Part shown: positions 13,363 to 21,148 of the stretch, one piece after another | Layout of the letters: every line of letters begins with the position of its first letter | How positions within the stretch are numbered: the stretch's first letter is position 1 | Assembly: GCA_031431035.1 (NCBI GenBank) | Contig: JANPCR010000070.1 | Coordinates: forward strand, 1 to 21,148 | Origin: JANYCG01 sp031431035 | GTDB lineage: Bacteria > Pseudomonadota > Gammaproteobacteria > Burkholderiales > Burkholderiaceae_C | Direction: 5' to 3' | Length of the DNA: 21,148 nt | Made by a program: the position numbers and the translations under genes | Notes under the pieces: model-generated | The model's database searches: none | Seen by the model: the letters and a program-made list of their open reading frames with translations, nothing else | What the model was told of the DNA's origin: nothing

Positions 13363-14103
13363 ATGGGCTCTGCCGAAGTGAAAGACGTCCCACATCACAT
13401 CGCCATCGTGATGGACGGAAACGGGCGTTGGGCTTCGCGCCGTTTTCTGCCCAGAATCGCTGGGCACAAGCAAGGGGTCGATTCTCTCAAACGGTGCGTC
13501 AAGGCTTGCGCTGCGCGTGGCGTCAAAGTTTTGACTGTTTTCGCGTTTTCGTCAGAAAACTGGGAGCGCCCTGTTGAAGAAGTGTCCGGTTTGATGGACT
13601 TGCTGGTGATGGCAATTTCACGGGAAGTTCCGCAACTTAAGCTTGATGGCGTCAGGTTGCATTTTGTGGGTGAGCGTGCTGGTTTGTCCGACAAGGTCAA
13701 AGCTGGACTGTTGCATGCGGAGTCGGAGACGCGTTTCAATTCGCGTTTGATTTTGAACGTTTGCTTTAACTATGGGGGCCGTTGGGACATCGTTCAAGCG
13801 GCCAATAAAATGGTGCTGGCAGGCATTGAGATCTCCGAAACGGGACTTTCCAGCCACATGGCTTTGTCCCACGTGCCCGACCCTGACCTGCTGATCCGAA
13901 CGGGGGACGAACATCGAATCAGCAATTTTTTGCTTTGGCAATTGGCCTATTCGGAGCTGCATTTCAGCAATAAATTGTGGCCAGAGTTTGATGAGCATGC
14001 GCTTGATTTGGCCATCGCCGATTATTCGCGGCGGGAGCGCCGGTTTGGCAAAACCTCCTCTCAGCTCGCGGGTTCGATTGAAAAAAGCTCGCGTGTCGCT
14101 TGA
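13363..14103 (+). CDS. uppS: Undecaprenyl diphosphate synthase (cis-prenyltransferase)
   Basis: Condenses eight IPP units onto FPP to give the C55 lipid carrier for peptidoglycan and O-antigen. It is 246 aa from the ATG at 13363. Catalytic Asp18 lies in MDGNGRW (17-23); GHKQGVDSLKR (34-44) and FSSENWERP (62-70) are conserved. The IPP-binding motif reads RTGDEHRISN (179-188), where the family normally has RTGGE; Asp182 replaces a nearly invariant Gly. An ATG at 13279 lies inside frr and would add residues with no family similarity. No clear Shine-Dalgarno sequence precedes 13363, so coupling with frr is possible. Confidence 0.96.
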   Translation: MGSAEVKDVPHHIAIVMDGNGRWASRRFLPRIAGHKQGVDSLKRCVKACAARGVKVLTVFAFSSENWERPVEEVSGLMDLLVMAISREVPQLKLDGVRLHFVGERAGLSDKVKAGLLHAESETRFNSRLILNVCFNYGGRWDIVQAANKMVLAGIEISETGLSSHMALSHVPDPDLLIRTGDEHRISNFLLWQLAYSELHFSNKLWPEFDEHALDLAIADYSRRERRFGKTSSQLAGSIEKSSRVA

Positions 14104-14115
14104 GCCTGTCGCACG

Positions 14116-14967
14116 ATGCTAAAGCAACGAGTCATCACAGCGATTATTTTGTTGCTGGTTTTGCTGCCAGCGCTGTTTCATCCGTCGCCTCTCGTGTTTT
14201 GCAGCATCGCTGCGGTCATGATCGCGGCAGCGGCATGGGAGTGGTCTCGGCTGAACGGGTACCACGGATTGACCGCTTATTTGTCAGGGTTGACCAGTCT
14301 TGCGCTTTGCGGTTCAGCATGGTGGTTCGGCATGTTGAATCGGCCCTTCCCGTTGCCAGCAATCTGGTCATTGTTTGGCGCATTTTGGGTCTTTGCTGCG
14401 GCTTGGCTGCTCAAGAACGGTGTGCCTCAATGGGCAAGGATCAATCCGGTGCTACGCCTCCTCGTAGGAATTGGATCCTTGTCATTGGCGTGGCTGGCGG
14501 TTGCCCAGGCGCGTGTCGTGGGTGTCAATTTTTTGCTATCCGTGTTTGTATTGGTCTGGGTCGCAGACATCTTTGCCTATTTTGCGGGGCGGGCTTTCGG
14601 TGGGCGCGTGGTCAAACAAAAACTCGCGCCTTCAATCAGCCCTGGCAAAAGTTGGGAAGGAGTTTGGGGCGGGATGGCGGGTGTCGTTATTCTGGCCTTT
14701 TGTTGGCAGTGGGCTGACAAAGCCTATGGTGCCAGCGTGCCTAGCCTTTACAGCCAATTGTTTGACAAGTCTTGGTGGGTTTTGTTGTCGGCCGTGTTGT
14801 TTCTATCCGCGATGAGCGTGGCCGGTGACCTGGTCGAATCTCTCGTGAAGCGCAGTGCAGGCGCCAAAGACAGCAGCGGTCTGTTGCCAGGTCACGGTGG
14901 TGTGCTTGATCGAATCGACGCGCTTTTACCCACCGTCCCTTTGGCCATGATGCTCTATCAAATCTGA
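14116..14967 (+). CDS. cdsA: Phosphatidate cytidylyltransferase
   Basis: Inner-membrane enzyme making CDP-diacylglycerol from CTP and phosphatidic acid, the branch point for all phospholipids. It is 283 aa with several hydrophobic segments, the first at about residues 7-24. The C-terminal CDS signature spans 234-272 (AGDLVESLVKRSAGAKD, then LLPGHGGVLDRID). The gap after uppS is 12 bp, and no Shine-Dalgarno sequence is evident, suggesting translational coupling. Confidence 0.97.
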   Translation: MLKQRVITAIILLLVLLPALFHPSPLVFCSIAAVMIAAAAWEWSRLNGYHGLTAYLSGLTSLALCGSAWWFGMLNRPFPLPAIWSLFGAFWVFAAAWLLKNGVPQWARINPVLRLLVGIGSLSLAWLAVAQARVVGVNFLLSVFVLVWVADIFAYFAGRAFGGRVVKQKLAPSISPGKSWEGVWGGMAGVVILAFCWQWADKAYGASVPSLYSQLFDKSWWVLLSAVLFLSAMSVAGDLVESLVKRSAGAKDSSGLLPGHGGVLDRIDALLPTVPLAMMLYQI

Positions 14968-14975
14968 GCCAATTT

Positions 14976-16175
14976 ATGGACTCTCGAATCAGCCGCGTTA
15001 CAGTTCTCGGATCAACCGGGTCCGTAGGGGTGAACACGCTGGATGTCATTGCGCGGCATCCGGACCGATTCAAAGTTTTTGCCTTGACCGCGTCAACCCG
15101 CGTGGATGAAATGCTTCAACAATGCATCGCCTTTCAACCGACTTTCGCTGTGATGGCAAGCGAGCCGCATGGTCGTTTGCTTGAAGGAAAATCCAAAGAC
15201 TTGGGTTTGGAGACGCGGGTGCTTTGGGGCTCTAAAGCACTTGAGGTCGTCTCTACTCATGAGCAAGTTGATGTCGTCATGGCCGCCATTGTGGGTGCGG
15301 CAGGGCTTGCGGCCTGTTTGGGAGCAGCTCACGCGGGTAAACGCTTATTGCTGGCAAACAAGGAGGCACTTGTGGTGGGGGGTAGGGTCTTTATGCAAGC
15401 TGTCCAGAAGGGCGGAGCAGTTTTGTTGCCGATTGACAGTGAGCATTCGGCGATTTTTCAATCTTTGCCCGAGGACGCTTCCACTTGGGCTGATCGGGTC
15501 GACAAAATTATTTTGACTGCTTCGGGCGGGCCATTTCGCACGCGAGCCCCTTCATCATTGCGTGAAGTGACGCCTCAGCAGGCTTGCGCTCACCCCAATT
15601 GGGTCATGGGCAAGAAGATTTCGGTAGACTCCGCAACCATGATGAATAAAGCCTTGGAGGTAGTCGAAGCCCACTTCCTTTTCGGTGTTTCGCCAAATCA
15701 GCTGGAGGTCGTGATTCACCCGCAAAGCGTGATTCACTCGATGGTGCAGTACAAGGACAATTCGGTGGTCGCCCAGTTGGGTACGCCCGACATGCGTGGG
15801 CCCATTGCCTATGGGCTTGCGTGGCCAAACCGGATTGACTGCGGCACTTTGTCGATTGACTTTGCAAATCTGGGTAACCTGACGTTTGAGGGGCTGAATA
15901 CCAATGACCACGCCGCCAGGTTTCCCGGGCTTAGTCTTGCCTGGTCGGTCTTGAAGGGCCCCGAAGGAACCACCGCAATTTTGAATGCCGCCAACGAAAT
16001 GGCTGTTGCGGCTTTTCTGAGCGAGCAGCTTCGCTTCGATCAAATCTACCATGTGATTGTTGCCACCCTGGAGTCAGTTTCTTCGCAGGCGCCCAGGAGC
16101 TTGGAAGACTTGCTGGCACTCGATTCGGAGTCGCGCGCCGCAGCGGCGCAGGCTATTGCTCGAATGGCTTGTTGA
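14976..16175 (+). CDS. dxr: 1-deoxy-D-xylulose 5-phosphate reductoisomerase
   Basis: Converts DXP to MEP with NADPH, the first committed step of the non-mevalonate isoprenoid pathway that supplies UppS. It is 399 aa. NADPH motif GSTGSVG (12-18), LLANKEALV (125-133), metal ligands Asp154 and Glu156 (PIDSEHSAIFQSL) and Glu228 (MMNKALEVVEAHFLFG), and TASGGPFR (181-188). It starts 8 bp after cdsA, without a visible Shine-Dalgarno sequence. Confidence 0.98.
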   Translation: MDSRISRVTVLGSTGSVGVNTLDVIARHPDRFKVFALTASTRVDEMLQQCIAFQPTFAVMASEPHGRLLEGKSKDLGLETRVLWGSKALEVVSTHEQVDVVMAAIVGAAGLAACLGAAHAGKRLLLANKEALVVGGRVFMQAVQKGGAVLLPIDSEHSAIFQSLPEDASTWADRVDKIILTASGGPFRTRAPSSLREVTPQQACAHPNWVMGKKISVDSATMMNKALEVVEAHFLFGVSPNQLEVVIHPQSVIHSMVQYKDNSVVAQLGTPDMRGPIAYGLAWPNRIDCGTLSIDFANLGNLTFEGLNTNDHAARFPGLSLAWSVLKGPEGTTAILNAANEMAVAAFLSEQLRFDQIYHVIVATLESVSSQAPRSLEDLLALDSESRAAAAQAIARMAC

Positions 16176-16194
16176 GCCTTTAGCAGGTAACTTT

Positions 16195-17556
16195 ATGTTG
16201 ACTGTTGTTGCATTCGTTCTGGCGCTGGGTTTGTTGGTTGCCATCCATGAATACGGTCATTACCGGGTGGCCGTCGCCTGCGGCGTGAAAGTTCTGAAAT
16301 TTTCAGTCGGGTTTGGCACGACACTTTTTAAATGGACTCCCAAAGGCTCGTCTACCGAATTCGTTTTAGCTGCTTTTCCTTTGGGCGGTTACGTCAAAAT
16401 GCTGGATGAGCGCGAAGCACCTGTAGCGCCACATGAACGGCATTTGGCCTTCAACACGCAGCCATTGCGTTCCCGAGTTGCCATTGTGGCGGCGGGTCCA
16501 GCGGCCAACCTTCTTTTGGCGATTTTGCTTTATGCCATCGTCAGTTGGTCGGGGGTCGATCAGCCGAAAGCAATTTTGGCCAGCCCGATATCAGGTTCAG
16601 TTGCGCAAAAGGCGGGCTTGGTTGGTGGCGAGCAGGTGCAAGCGGCTGGATTTTTGGGTGAAGATTTGGCGCCTGTGATTTCGTTTGAAGACTTGCGTTG
16701 GCTTTTGACCCGTGGCGCATTGGAAGGACGGGATGTCACGATCGAAGTCAGTTCCAACCCAAAGGGCGAAAGTCGAACTTTGCAATTGCGACTGGGCGCA
16801 CTTGAAGCGGTGGATGCAGATGCCCAATTGTTTCGAAGAATTGGCATAGTGAGCCCCTTGATGCGCCCTGTGATTGGTGAGGTTGCCGCAGACAGTGCGG
16901 CGTTCAAGGCGGGGCTGCGCATGGGTGACGTGGTCTTGACTTTGGGCGCGGTCTCGATCGTTGACGCTCAGCAACTTCGGGAGTTGATTCGAAACTCAGT
17001 TGAAAATGGACGCGCGATTCCAACCACCTGGACCATTGACCGTGGCGCTTCAAGGCTCAAGTTGCAGGTGCTGGCGGACGTGAAGCAAGAGGGCAACGCC
17101 AACATTGGAAGGCTTGGTGCCTACCTGGGCGCTCCGCCCGAGATGCTGAATGTCCGGTTTGGTGTTTTGGATGGGCTTTGGAACGGTGTCGTGCGCACTT
17201 GGCAAATGTCTTCATTGACAGTTCAAATGATGGGCAAGATGGTGACGGGGCAAGCGTCGCTCAAAAATTTGAGCGGGCCGCTCACTATTGCAGATTACGC
17301 AGGGAAGTCAGCGAGCCTGGGCCTCACGCAATACTTGATTTTCTTGGCGATCATCAGTGTGAGTTTAGGAGTACTCAACCTGCTGCCATTGCCAGTTCTG
17401 GATGGTGGGCACCTGATGTATTATCTTTGGGAGTGGGTGACGGGTAAGCCTGTGACAGAGGCTTGGATGGAGCGTCTTCAGCGCGGTGGCGTGGCAGTCC
17501 TGATGGTCATGATGTCCATTGCGTTTTTCAATGATATTTCCCGACTGCTGAGCTGA
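16195..17556 (+). CDS. rseP: RseP site-2 zinc metalloprotease
   Basis: Inner-membrane protease that cuts anti-sigma factor RseA within the membrane after DegS, releasing sigma-E, and clears remnant signal peptides. It is 453 aa (E. coli 450). The zinc motif HEYGH is at 18-22 in the first membrane helix, and the second motif, NLLPLPVLDGGH (395-406), supplies Asp403. Two PDZ-like domains lie between, about 115-200 and 215-300. The ATG at 16195 is chosen because the frame open from 16057 overlaps dxr and has no family similarity; AGGT lies about 8 nt before it. Confidence 0.97.
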   Translation: MLTVVAFVLALGLLVAIHEYGHYRVAVACGVKVLKFSVGFGTTLFKWTPKGSSTEFVLAAFPLGGYVKMLDEREAPVAPHERHLAFNTQPLRSRVAIVAAGPAANLLLAILLYAIVSWSGVDQPKAILASPISGSVAQKAGLVGGEQVQAAGFLGEDLAPVISFEDLRWLLTRGALEGRDVTIEVSSNPKGESRTLQLRLGALEAVDADAQLFRRIGIVSPLMRPVIGEVAADSAAFKAGLRMGDVVLTLGAVSIVDAQQLRELIRNSVENGRAIPTTWTIDRGASRLKLQVLADVKQEGNANIGRLGAYLGAPPEMLNVRFGVLDGLWNGVVRTWQMSSLTVQMMGKMVTGQASLKNLSGPLTIADYAGKSASLGLTQYLIFLAIISVSLGVLNLLPLPVLDGGHLMYYLWEWVTGKPVTEAWMERLQRGGVAVLMVMMSIAFFNDISRLLS

Positions 17557-17601
17557 CAGCCCAGCTCTCGCAGTTTTCCTCCGTCAATTACAGTTTAAAA
17601 G

Positions 17602-19893
17602 ATGAAATTTCATTGCTTTCGAATTCGCGCCTTGGCTCAGGCGCTGGCGCTGCTGGTCACTTCACATGCTGCGTGGGCAGTTGATCCTTTCAGCGTGCGA
17701 GACATCCGCGTTGAAGGTTTGCAACGAGTTGAAGCGGGCACTGTGTTTGCTTCATTGCCCGTGCGGGTTGGCGACACCTACAACGACGAAAAAGGCGCTT
17801 CCGCGATCCGGGCATTGTTCGCGTTGGGGTTGTTCAAAGATGTACGCCTTGAAGTCAATGGCGACGTATTGGTCGTGATTGTCGAAGAGCGCCCGACCGT
17901 CGCTGACGTTGATTTCGTAGGGGCCAAAGAATTCGACAAGGACATTTTAAAAAAGGCGCTTCGCGATGTGGGCCTCGCCGATGGGCGCGCTTTCGACAAA
18001 GCTTTGGTGGATCGTGCTGAACAGGAGCTTAAACGCCAATACATCAATCGCAGCCTTTACGGGTCCGAGGTTGTCACCACGGTCACCCCAATTGAACGCA
18101 ACCGGGTGAATCTGGTCTTCACGGTGACAGAAGGCGAGCCCGCCAAAATCAATGAAATCAGAATTGTTGGCAACAAGGCCTTCTCAGAGTCAACGCTTAG
18201 AAATCTTTTTGATTTGGACACGCCCGGCTGGTTGAGTTGGTACACCAAAGCAGATCGTTACTCTCGGGCCAAGCTCAACGCCGATATTGAGTCTATGCGC
18301 TCCTACTATCTGACGCGTGGTTTTCTGGAGTTCACTGTGGAGTCCACCCAAGTTGCAATTTCGCCGAACAAAAAGGAAATCGGCATCACGATCAATGTCA
18401 TTGAGGGCGAGCGCTTTGTCGTGTCCAGTGTGAAGTTGCAGGGCAACTACCTCGGCAAAGACGATGAGTTCAAGTCTTTGGTCACGATCAAGGCCGGTGA
18501 GGCCTACAACGCTGACTCGGTAGCGCAAACAACCCGCGCATTCAGTGACTATTTCGGTAATTTCGGATTCGCCTTTGCAAGGGTTGAGGCCCGACCAGAA
18601 ATTGACCGAGCCAACAACCGGGTGGTCTTGGTGATCAATGGCGAACCCGCTCGACGAGCCTATGTCCGGCAAATCAGTGTTGCGGGTAACAGTCGCACCC
18701 GCGATGAAGTGATACGCAGGGAATTCCGCCAATTTGAAGCATCGTGGTATGACGCTGACAAAATCAAAATCTCCCGTGACCGTGTGGATCGATTGGGGTA
18801 TTTCAAGGAAGTGTCGGTAGACACCCGTGAAGTCCCTGGCACGCCAGATCAAATTGATTTGGTCATCACCGTGGTTGAGAAACCCACGGGCAGCTTGAGT
18901 CTGGGCGCTGGCTTTTCGAGCTCAGATGGCCTTGGACTTGCGTTCAGTGTCAAGCAGGACAACGCTTTTGGCTCTGGCAATTCGCTGGGTATTCAGGTCA
19001 ATACCAGTAAAATCAATCGCGTCGTTGTAATCGGAACCACAGACCCTTATTTCACGACCGATGGAGTTTCCCGAACGCTTGACGTTTATTACCGGACTGC
19101 CAGCCCTTACCAAGATCAAAGTTATTACCAACTGATTACCTCCGGTGCCAGTATTCGATTTGGCGTTCCTTTTTCTGAATCAGACACGGTCTTCTTCGGG
19201 CTGGGCATTGAACGCACAGAAATTGTTCCCGGAACCAGCCTTCCCAATTCGTATTTGAACTACGCTGAGCAGTTTGGCTACACCAGTTCTGCGGTGCCGC
19301 TGACTATCGGTTGGGCGCGAGACCGTCGCGACAGCGCCTTGGCTCCCAATTCGGGTATTTTCCAAAGAGCCACCGGCGAATGGGGTGTTGCGGGCGATGC
19401 CCGCTACGTAAGGGCCACCTACCAATATCAGCAGTATTACCCTTTTACCAAGCAGTTGACCGGTGCGGTCAATGCCGAAATTGCACTGGGCCAAACGGTC
19501 GGTGACCGACCGTACCCTTTGTTTAAAAACTTCTTCGGCGGCGGCTTGGGCTCAGTGCGTGGCTTTGAGCAGGGTAGTTTGGGGCCACGCGACCCCGTTA
19601 CCGGGGTGAATTTAGGCGGCTCTAAAAAGGTCAATATCAACACCGAGCTGTTGGTGCCATTCCCAGGCGCTGGCAATGACCGCACTTTGCGCCTGTATGG
19701 GTTTGTTGACGTCGGGAATGTCTATGGCCCCGGCGAAAACATCACCTTTGACGATTTGAGAGCCTCCTACGGCATTGGTGTCAGCTGGATCTCGCCCGTC
19801 GGGCCTCTGCGCTTGGCAGTTGCCAAGCCGTTTAGGTCTTTAGAGGGGGATAGAATCCAGAGTCTGCAATTTCAGATTGGAACTTCTTTTTAA
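17602..19893 (+). CDS. bamA: Outer-membrane assembly factor BamA
   Basis: Core of the BAM complex, which folds beta-barrel proteins into the outer membrane. It is 763 aa. A signal peptide of about 26 residues ends in AWA before VDPFSV. Five POTRA domains occupy about 27-425. The 16-strand barrel starts near residue 430, has the conserved VRGFE loop at 652-656, and ends in Phe (QFQIGTSF), the usual barrel end. It lies 45 bp after rseP with no clear Shine-Dalgarno sequence. Its stop overlaps the skp start by one base (TAATG). Confidence 0.98.
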   Translation: MKFHCFRIRALAQALALLVTSHAAWAVDPFSVRDIRVEGLQRVEAGTVFASLPVRVGDTYNDEKGASAIRALFALGLFKDVRLEVNGDVLVVIVEERPTVADVDFVGAKEFDKDILKKALRDVGLADGRAFDKALVDRAEQELKRQYINRSLYGSEVVTTVTPIERNRVNLVFTVTEGEPAKINEIRIVGNKAFSESTLRNLFDLDTPGWLSWYTKADRYSRAKLNADIESMRSYYLTRGFLEFTVESTQVAISPNKKEIGITINVIEGERFVVSSVKLQGNYLGKDDEFKSLVTIKAGEAYNADSVAQTTRAFSDYFGNFGFAFARVEARPEIDRANNRVVLVINGEPARRAYVRQISVAGNSRTRDEVIRREFRQFEASWYDADKIKISRDRVDRLGYFKEVSVDTREVPGTPDQIDLVITVVEKPTGSLSLGAGFSSSDGLGLAFSVKQDNAFGSGNSLGIQVNTSKINRVVVIGTTDPYFTTDGVSRTLDVYYRTASPYQDQSYYQLITSGASIRFGVPFSESDTVFFGLGIERTEIVPGTSLPNSYLNYAEQFGYTSSAVPLTIGWARDRRDSALAPNSGIFQRATGEWGVAGDARYVRATYQYQQYYPFTKQLTGAVNAEIALGQTVGDRPYPLFKNFFGGGLGSVRGFEQGSLGPRDPVTGVNLGGSKKVNINTELLVPFPGAGNDRTLRLYGFVDVGNVYGPGENITFDDLRASYGIGVSWISPVGPLRLAVAKPFRSLEGDRIQSLQFQIGTSF

Positions 19894-20411
19894 TGACGAT
19901 CATGCCCCGCAACCACATAGCCGGTGTTCTGTTGGTGTCTTTGGCGATGTTTTCTGTCGCCCAAGCGCAGGAGTTCCGAATTGGTTTTGTGAACACGGAT
20001 CGTATCTTCAAAGAAGCCAGTAGCGCCAAAGCGGCCCAAGTGAAACTTGAGCAAGAGTTTGCCAAGCGCGAGAAAGATCTTCAAGAACTGGGCGTCAACT
20101 TGAAGTCGTCAGCGGATCGCCTTGAGCGAGAGGCGCCGACTCTGTCCGAAGGCCAGCGTGCGACGCGTCAAAAGCAGTTGGTGGATATGGATCGCGACTT
20201 TCAGCGCAAGCGCCGTGAGTTTCAGGAAGATCTGAATTCACGGAAAAATGAGGAGCTTCAACAAGTGCTGGAGCGGGCAAACAAGGTTGTCAAAACCGTT
20301 GCTGAAGCGGAAAAATACGATTTGGTGTTACAAGAGGCGGTCTACGTCAACCCCAAACACGACATCACTGACAAGGTGATTCGGGCACTGAATGCGGGAT
20401 CGCCAAAGTAG
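19893..20411 (+). CDS. skp: Periplasmic chaperone Skp (OmpH family)
   Basis: Trimeric holdase that carries unfolded outer-membrane proteins across the periplasm to BamA. It is 172 aa. The signal peptide ends near residue 25 (AQA before QEFRIG). FRIGFVNTDRIF forms the small beta body, and a long charged coiled coil (about 45-140) forms the tentacles. The ATG overlaps the bamA stop (TAATG); an ATG at 19902 would shorten it by three residues. Confidence 0.95.
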   Translation: MTIMPRNHIAGVLLVSLAMFSVAQAQEFRIGFVNTDRIFKEASSAKAAQVKLEQEFAKREKDLQELGVNLKSSADRLEREAPTLSEGQRATRQKQLVDMDRDFQRKRREFQEDLNSRKNEELQQVLERANKVVKTVAEAEKYDLVLQEAVYVNPKHDITDKVIRALNAGSPK

Positions 20412-20432
20412 TCGGTAACCTGTAATTGAAGC

Positions 20433-21148
20433 GTGTCGCTGTCACTTGGTACCATTGTTGATGCCCTAGGCGGTACGCTGGTTGGGAATCGTGATGTGCA
20501 AATTCAAGGCTTGGCCCCGCTTGAAACAGCTTCCAGCCACGAGCTAAGTTTTCTCAGCCACCCCAAATACAAATCTCTTTTGCTTGGGTCTTCGGCAGCT
20601 TGCGTCATCGTAAGCCCTGACGTGCAAGCGCTTGCACAAGCGCGAGGCGCGTTCATTCTGGCCGATCAACCCTACGCCTACTATGCCCGCACGACCCAAC
20701 TTTGGCGGGCGCGACATCAACCGGCCAACTTGGTCAAAATTCACCCGTCAGCCATCATTGATGCCCAAGCTACAGTTCACCCTGATGCAATTATTGGTGC
20801 ACTTTGTGTGGTTGAAGCTGGGGCTTATGTCGGAGCATTCACCGTCCTCAGGTCGCGGGTGACTTTGGGCGAGAACTGCCGTGTGGGTGAGCGCTGTATC
20901 TTGCATTCAGGCGTGGTGATTGGTGCTGATGGGTTTGGGTTTGCGTCACATGAAGGTGCTTGGGAGAAAATCGAACAACTGGGTGCTGTGCAAATTGGCA
21001 ACGACGTTGAAATAGGGGCCAACACCTGCATTGACCGGGGTGCTCTGCAAGACACCGTGATTGAAGACGGTGTCAAGCTGGACAACTTGATTCAAATTGG
21101 GCACAACGTGCGCATTGGCAAACACACGGCGCTGGCCGGTTGCGTTGG
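20433..21148 (+). CDS. lpxD: UDP-3-O-(3-hydroxyacyl)glucosamine N-acyltransferase (partial)
   Basis: Adds the second 3-hydroxyacyl chain, from acyl-ACP, in lipid A synthesis. The frame is open from the GTG at 20433 to the window end (238 codons plus 2 nt), so the C terminus is missing. An in-frame TGA at 20427-20429 makes this GTG the earliest usable start. The N-terminal uridine-binding domain opens with SLSLGTIVDALGG. The left-handed beta-helix follows, with hexapeptide repeats, GADGFGF and the catalytic His224 in QIGHNVRIG. It begins 21 bp after skp, the standard skp-lpxD order. fabZ and lpxA would be expected next. Confidence 0.97.
   Translation, partial: MSLSLGTIVDALGGTLVGNRDVQIQGLAPLETASSHELSFLSHPKYKSLLLGSSAACVIVSPDVQALAQARGAFILADQPYAYYARTTQLWRARHQPANLVKIHPSAIIDAQATVHPDAIIGALCVVEAGAYVGAFTVLRSRVTLGENCRVGERCILHSGVVIGADGFGFASHEGAWEKIEQLGAVQIGNDVEIGANTCIDRGALQDTVIEDGVKLDNLIQIGHNVRIGKHTALAGCV

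Noticed and set aside
14100..14717. A 205-codon + strand frame overlapping cdsA.
   Set aside because: It runs in another frame through the cdsA coding sequence, which carries the full CDS signature. The overlapping product has no membrane pattern or motif I recognise.
20632..20862. A 76-codon + strand frame near the window end.
   Set aside because: It is out of frame with lpxD, which is open from 20433 to the end and has clear hexapeptide repeats and catalytic motifs.

Overview
This is a chromosomal segment of a betaproteobacterium, most likely a member of the Comamonadaceae (Polaromonas/Rhodoferax/Acidovorax type). The reasons are the phaR-like gene end next to rimO, the long block rpsB-tsf-pyrH-frr-uppS-cdsA-dxr-rseP-bamA-skp-lpxD, the protein sequences themselves, and AT-rich intergenic palindromes of a kind I associate with that family. 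The assignment is recognition from memory, not a database result.

Layout. (1) 1-1765, + strand: the 3' end of a probable polyhydroxyalkanoate regulator gene (phaR), then rimO, which modifies ribosomal protein S12. (2) 1766-2114: a tRNA-Leu(CAG) gene on the - strand, directly followed by a 124-bp imperfect palindrome and an intrinsic terminator. (3) 2115-5293, + strand: rnr (RNase R), which lacks the usual N-terminal helix-turn-helix region and has a repetitive basic tail, then an SDR oxidoreductase. (4) 5294-5569: a non-coding junction between convergent genes, with a tandem repeat, a 13-bp inverted repeat and a perfect 30-bp palindrome that looks like a two-way terminator. (5) 5570-9976, - strand: amidase, then a DadA-like D-amino-acid dehydrogenase, then nnr (NAD(P)H-hydrate repair), probably one transcription unit. 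This is the only accessory-looking part. (6) 9976-21148, + strand: an eleven-gene block running off the window. It covers ribosomal protein S2, EF-Ts, UMP kinase, ribosome recycling factor, undecaprenyl-PP synthase, CDP-diglyceride synthase, DXP reductoisomerase, the RseP site-2 protease, BamA, Skp and LpxD (cut off).

How the genes work together. The last block joins translation (S2, EF-Ts, RRF) to envelope building. PyrH feeds UTP/CTP pools; Dxr starts the MEP pathway whose IPP is used by UppS; CdsA makes CDP-diacylglycerol for phospholipids; RseP acts in envelope-stress proteolysis; BamA and Skp assemble outer-membrane proteins; LpxD makes lipid A. Intergenic gaps shrink from about 106 bp after rpsB to 8-12 bp around cdsA and a 1-base overlap at bamA/skp.

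I see no CRISPR array, insertion sequence, phage or toxin-antitoxin genes, and nothing I would call an undescribed system. The points most worth checking are the palindrome fused to the tRNA 3' end, the 32-bp divergent tRNA/rnr junction with a shortened RNase R, an Asp in place of a nearly invariant Gly in UppS, and small in-frame tandem repeats in nnr and rnr.
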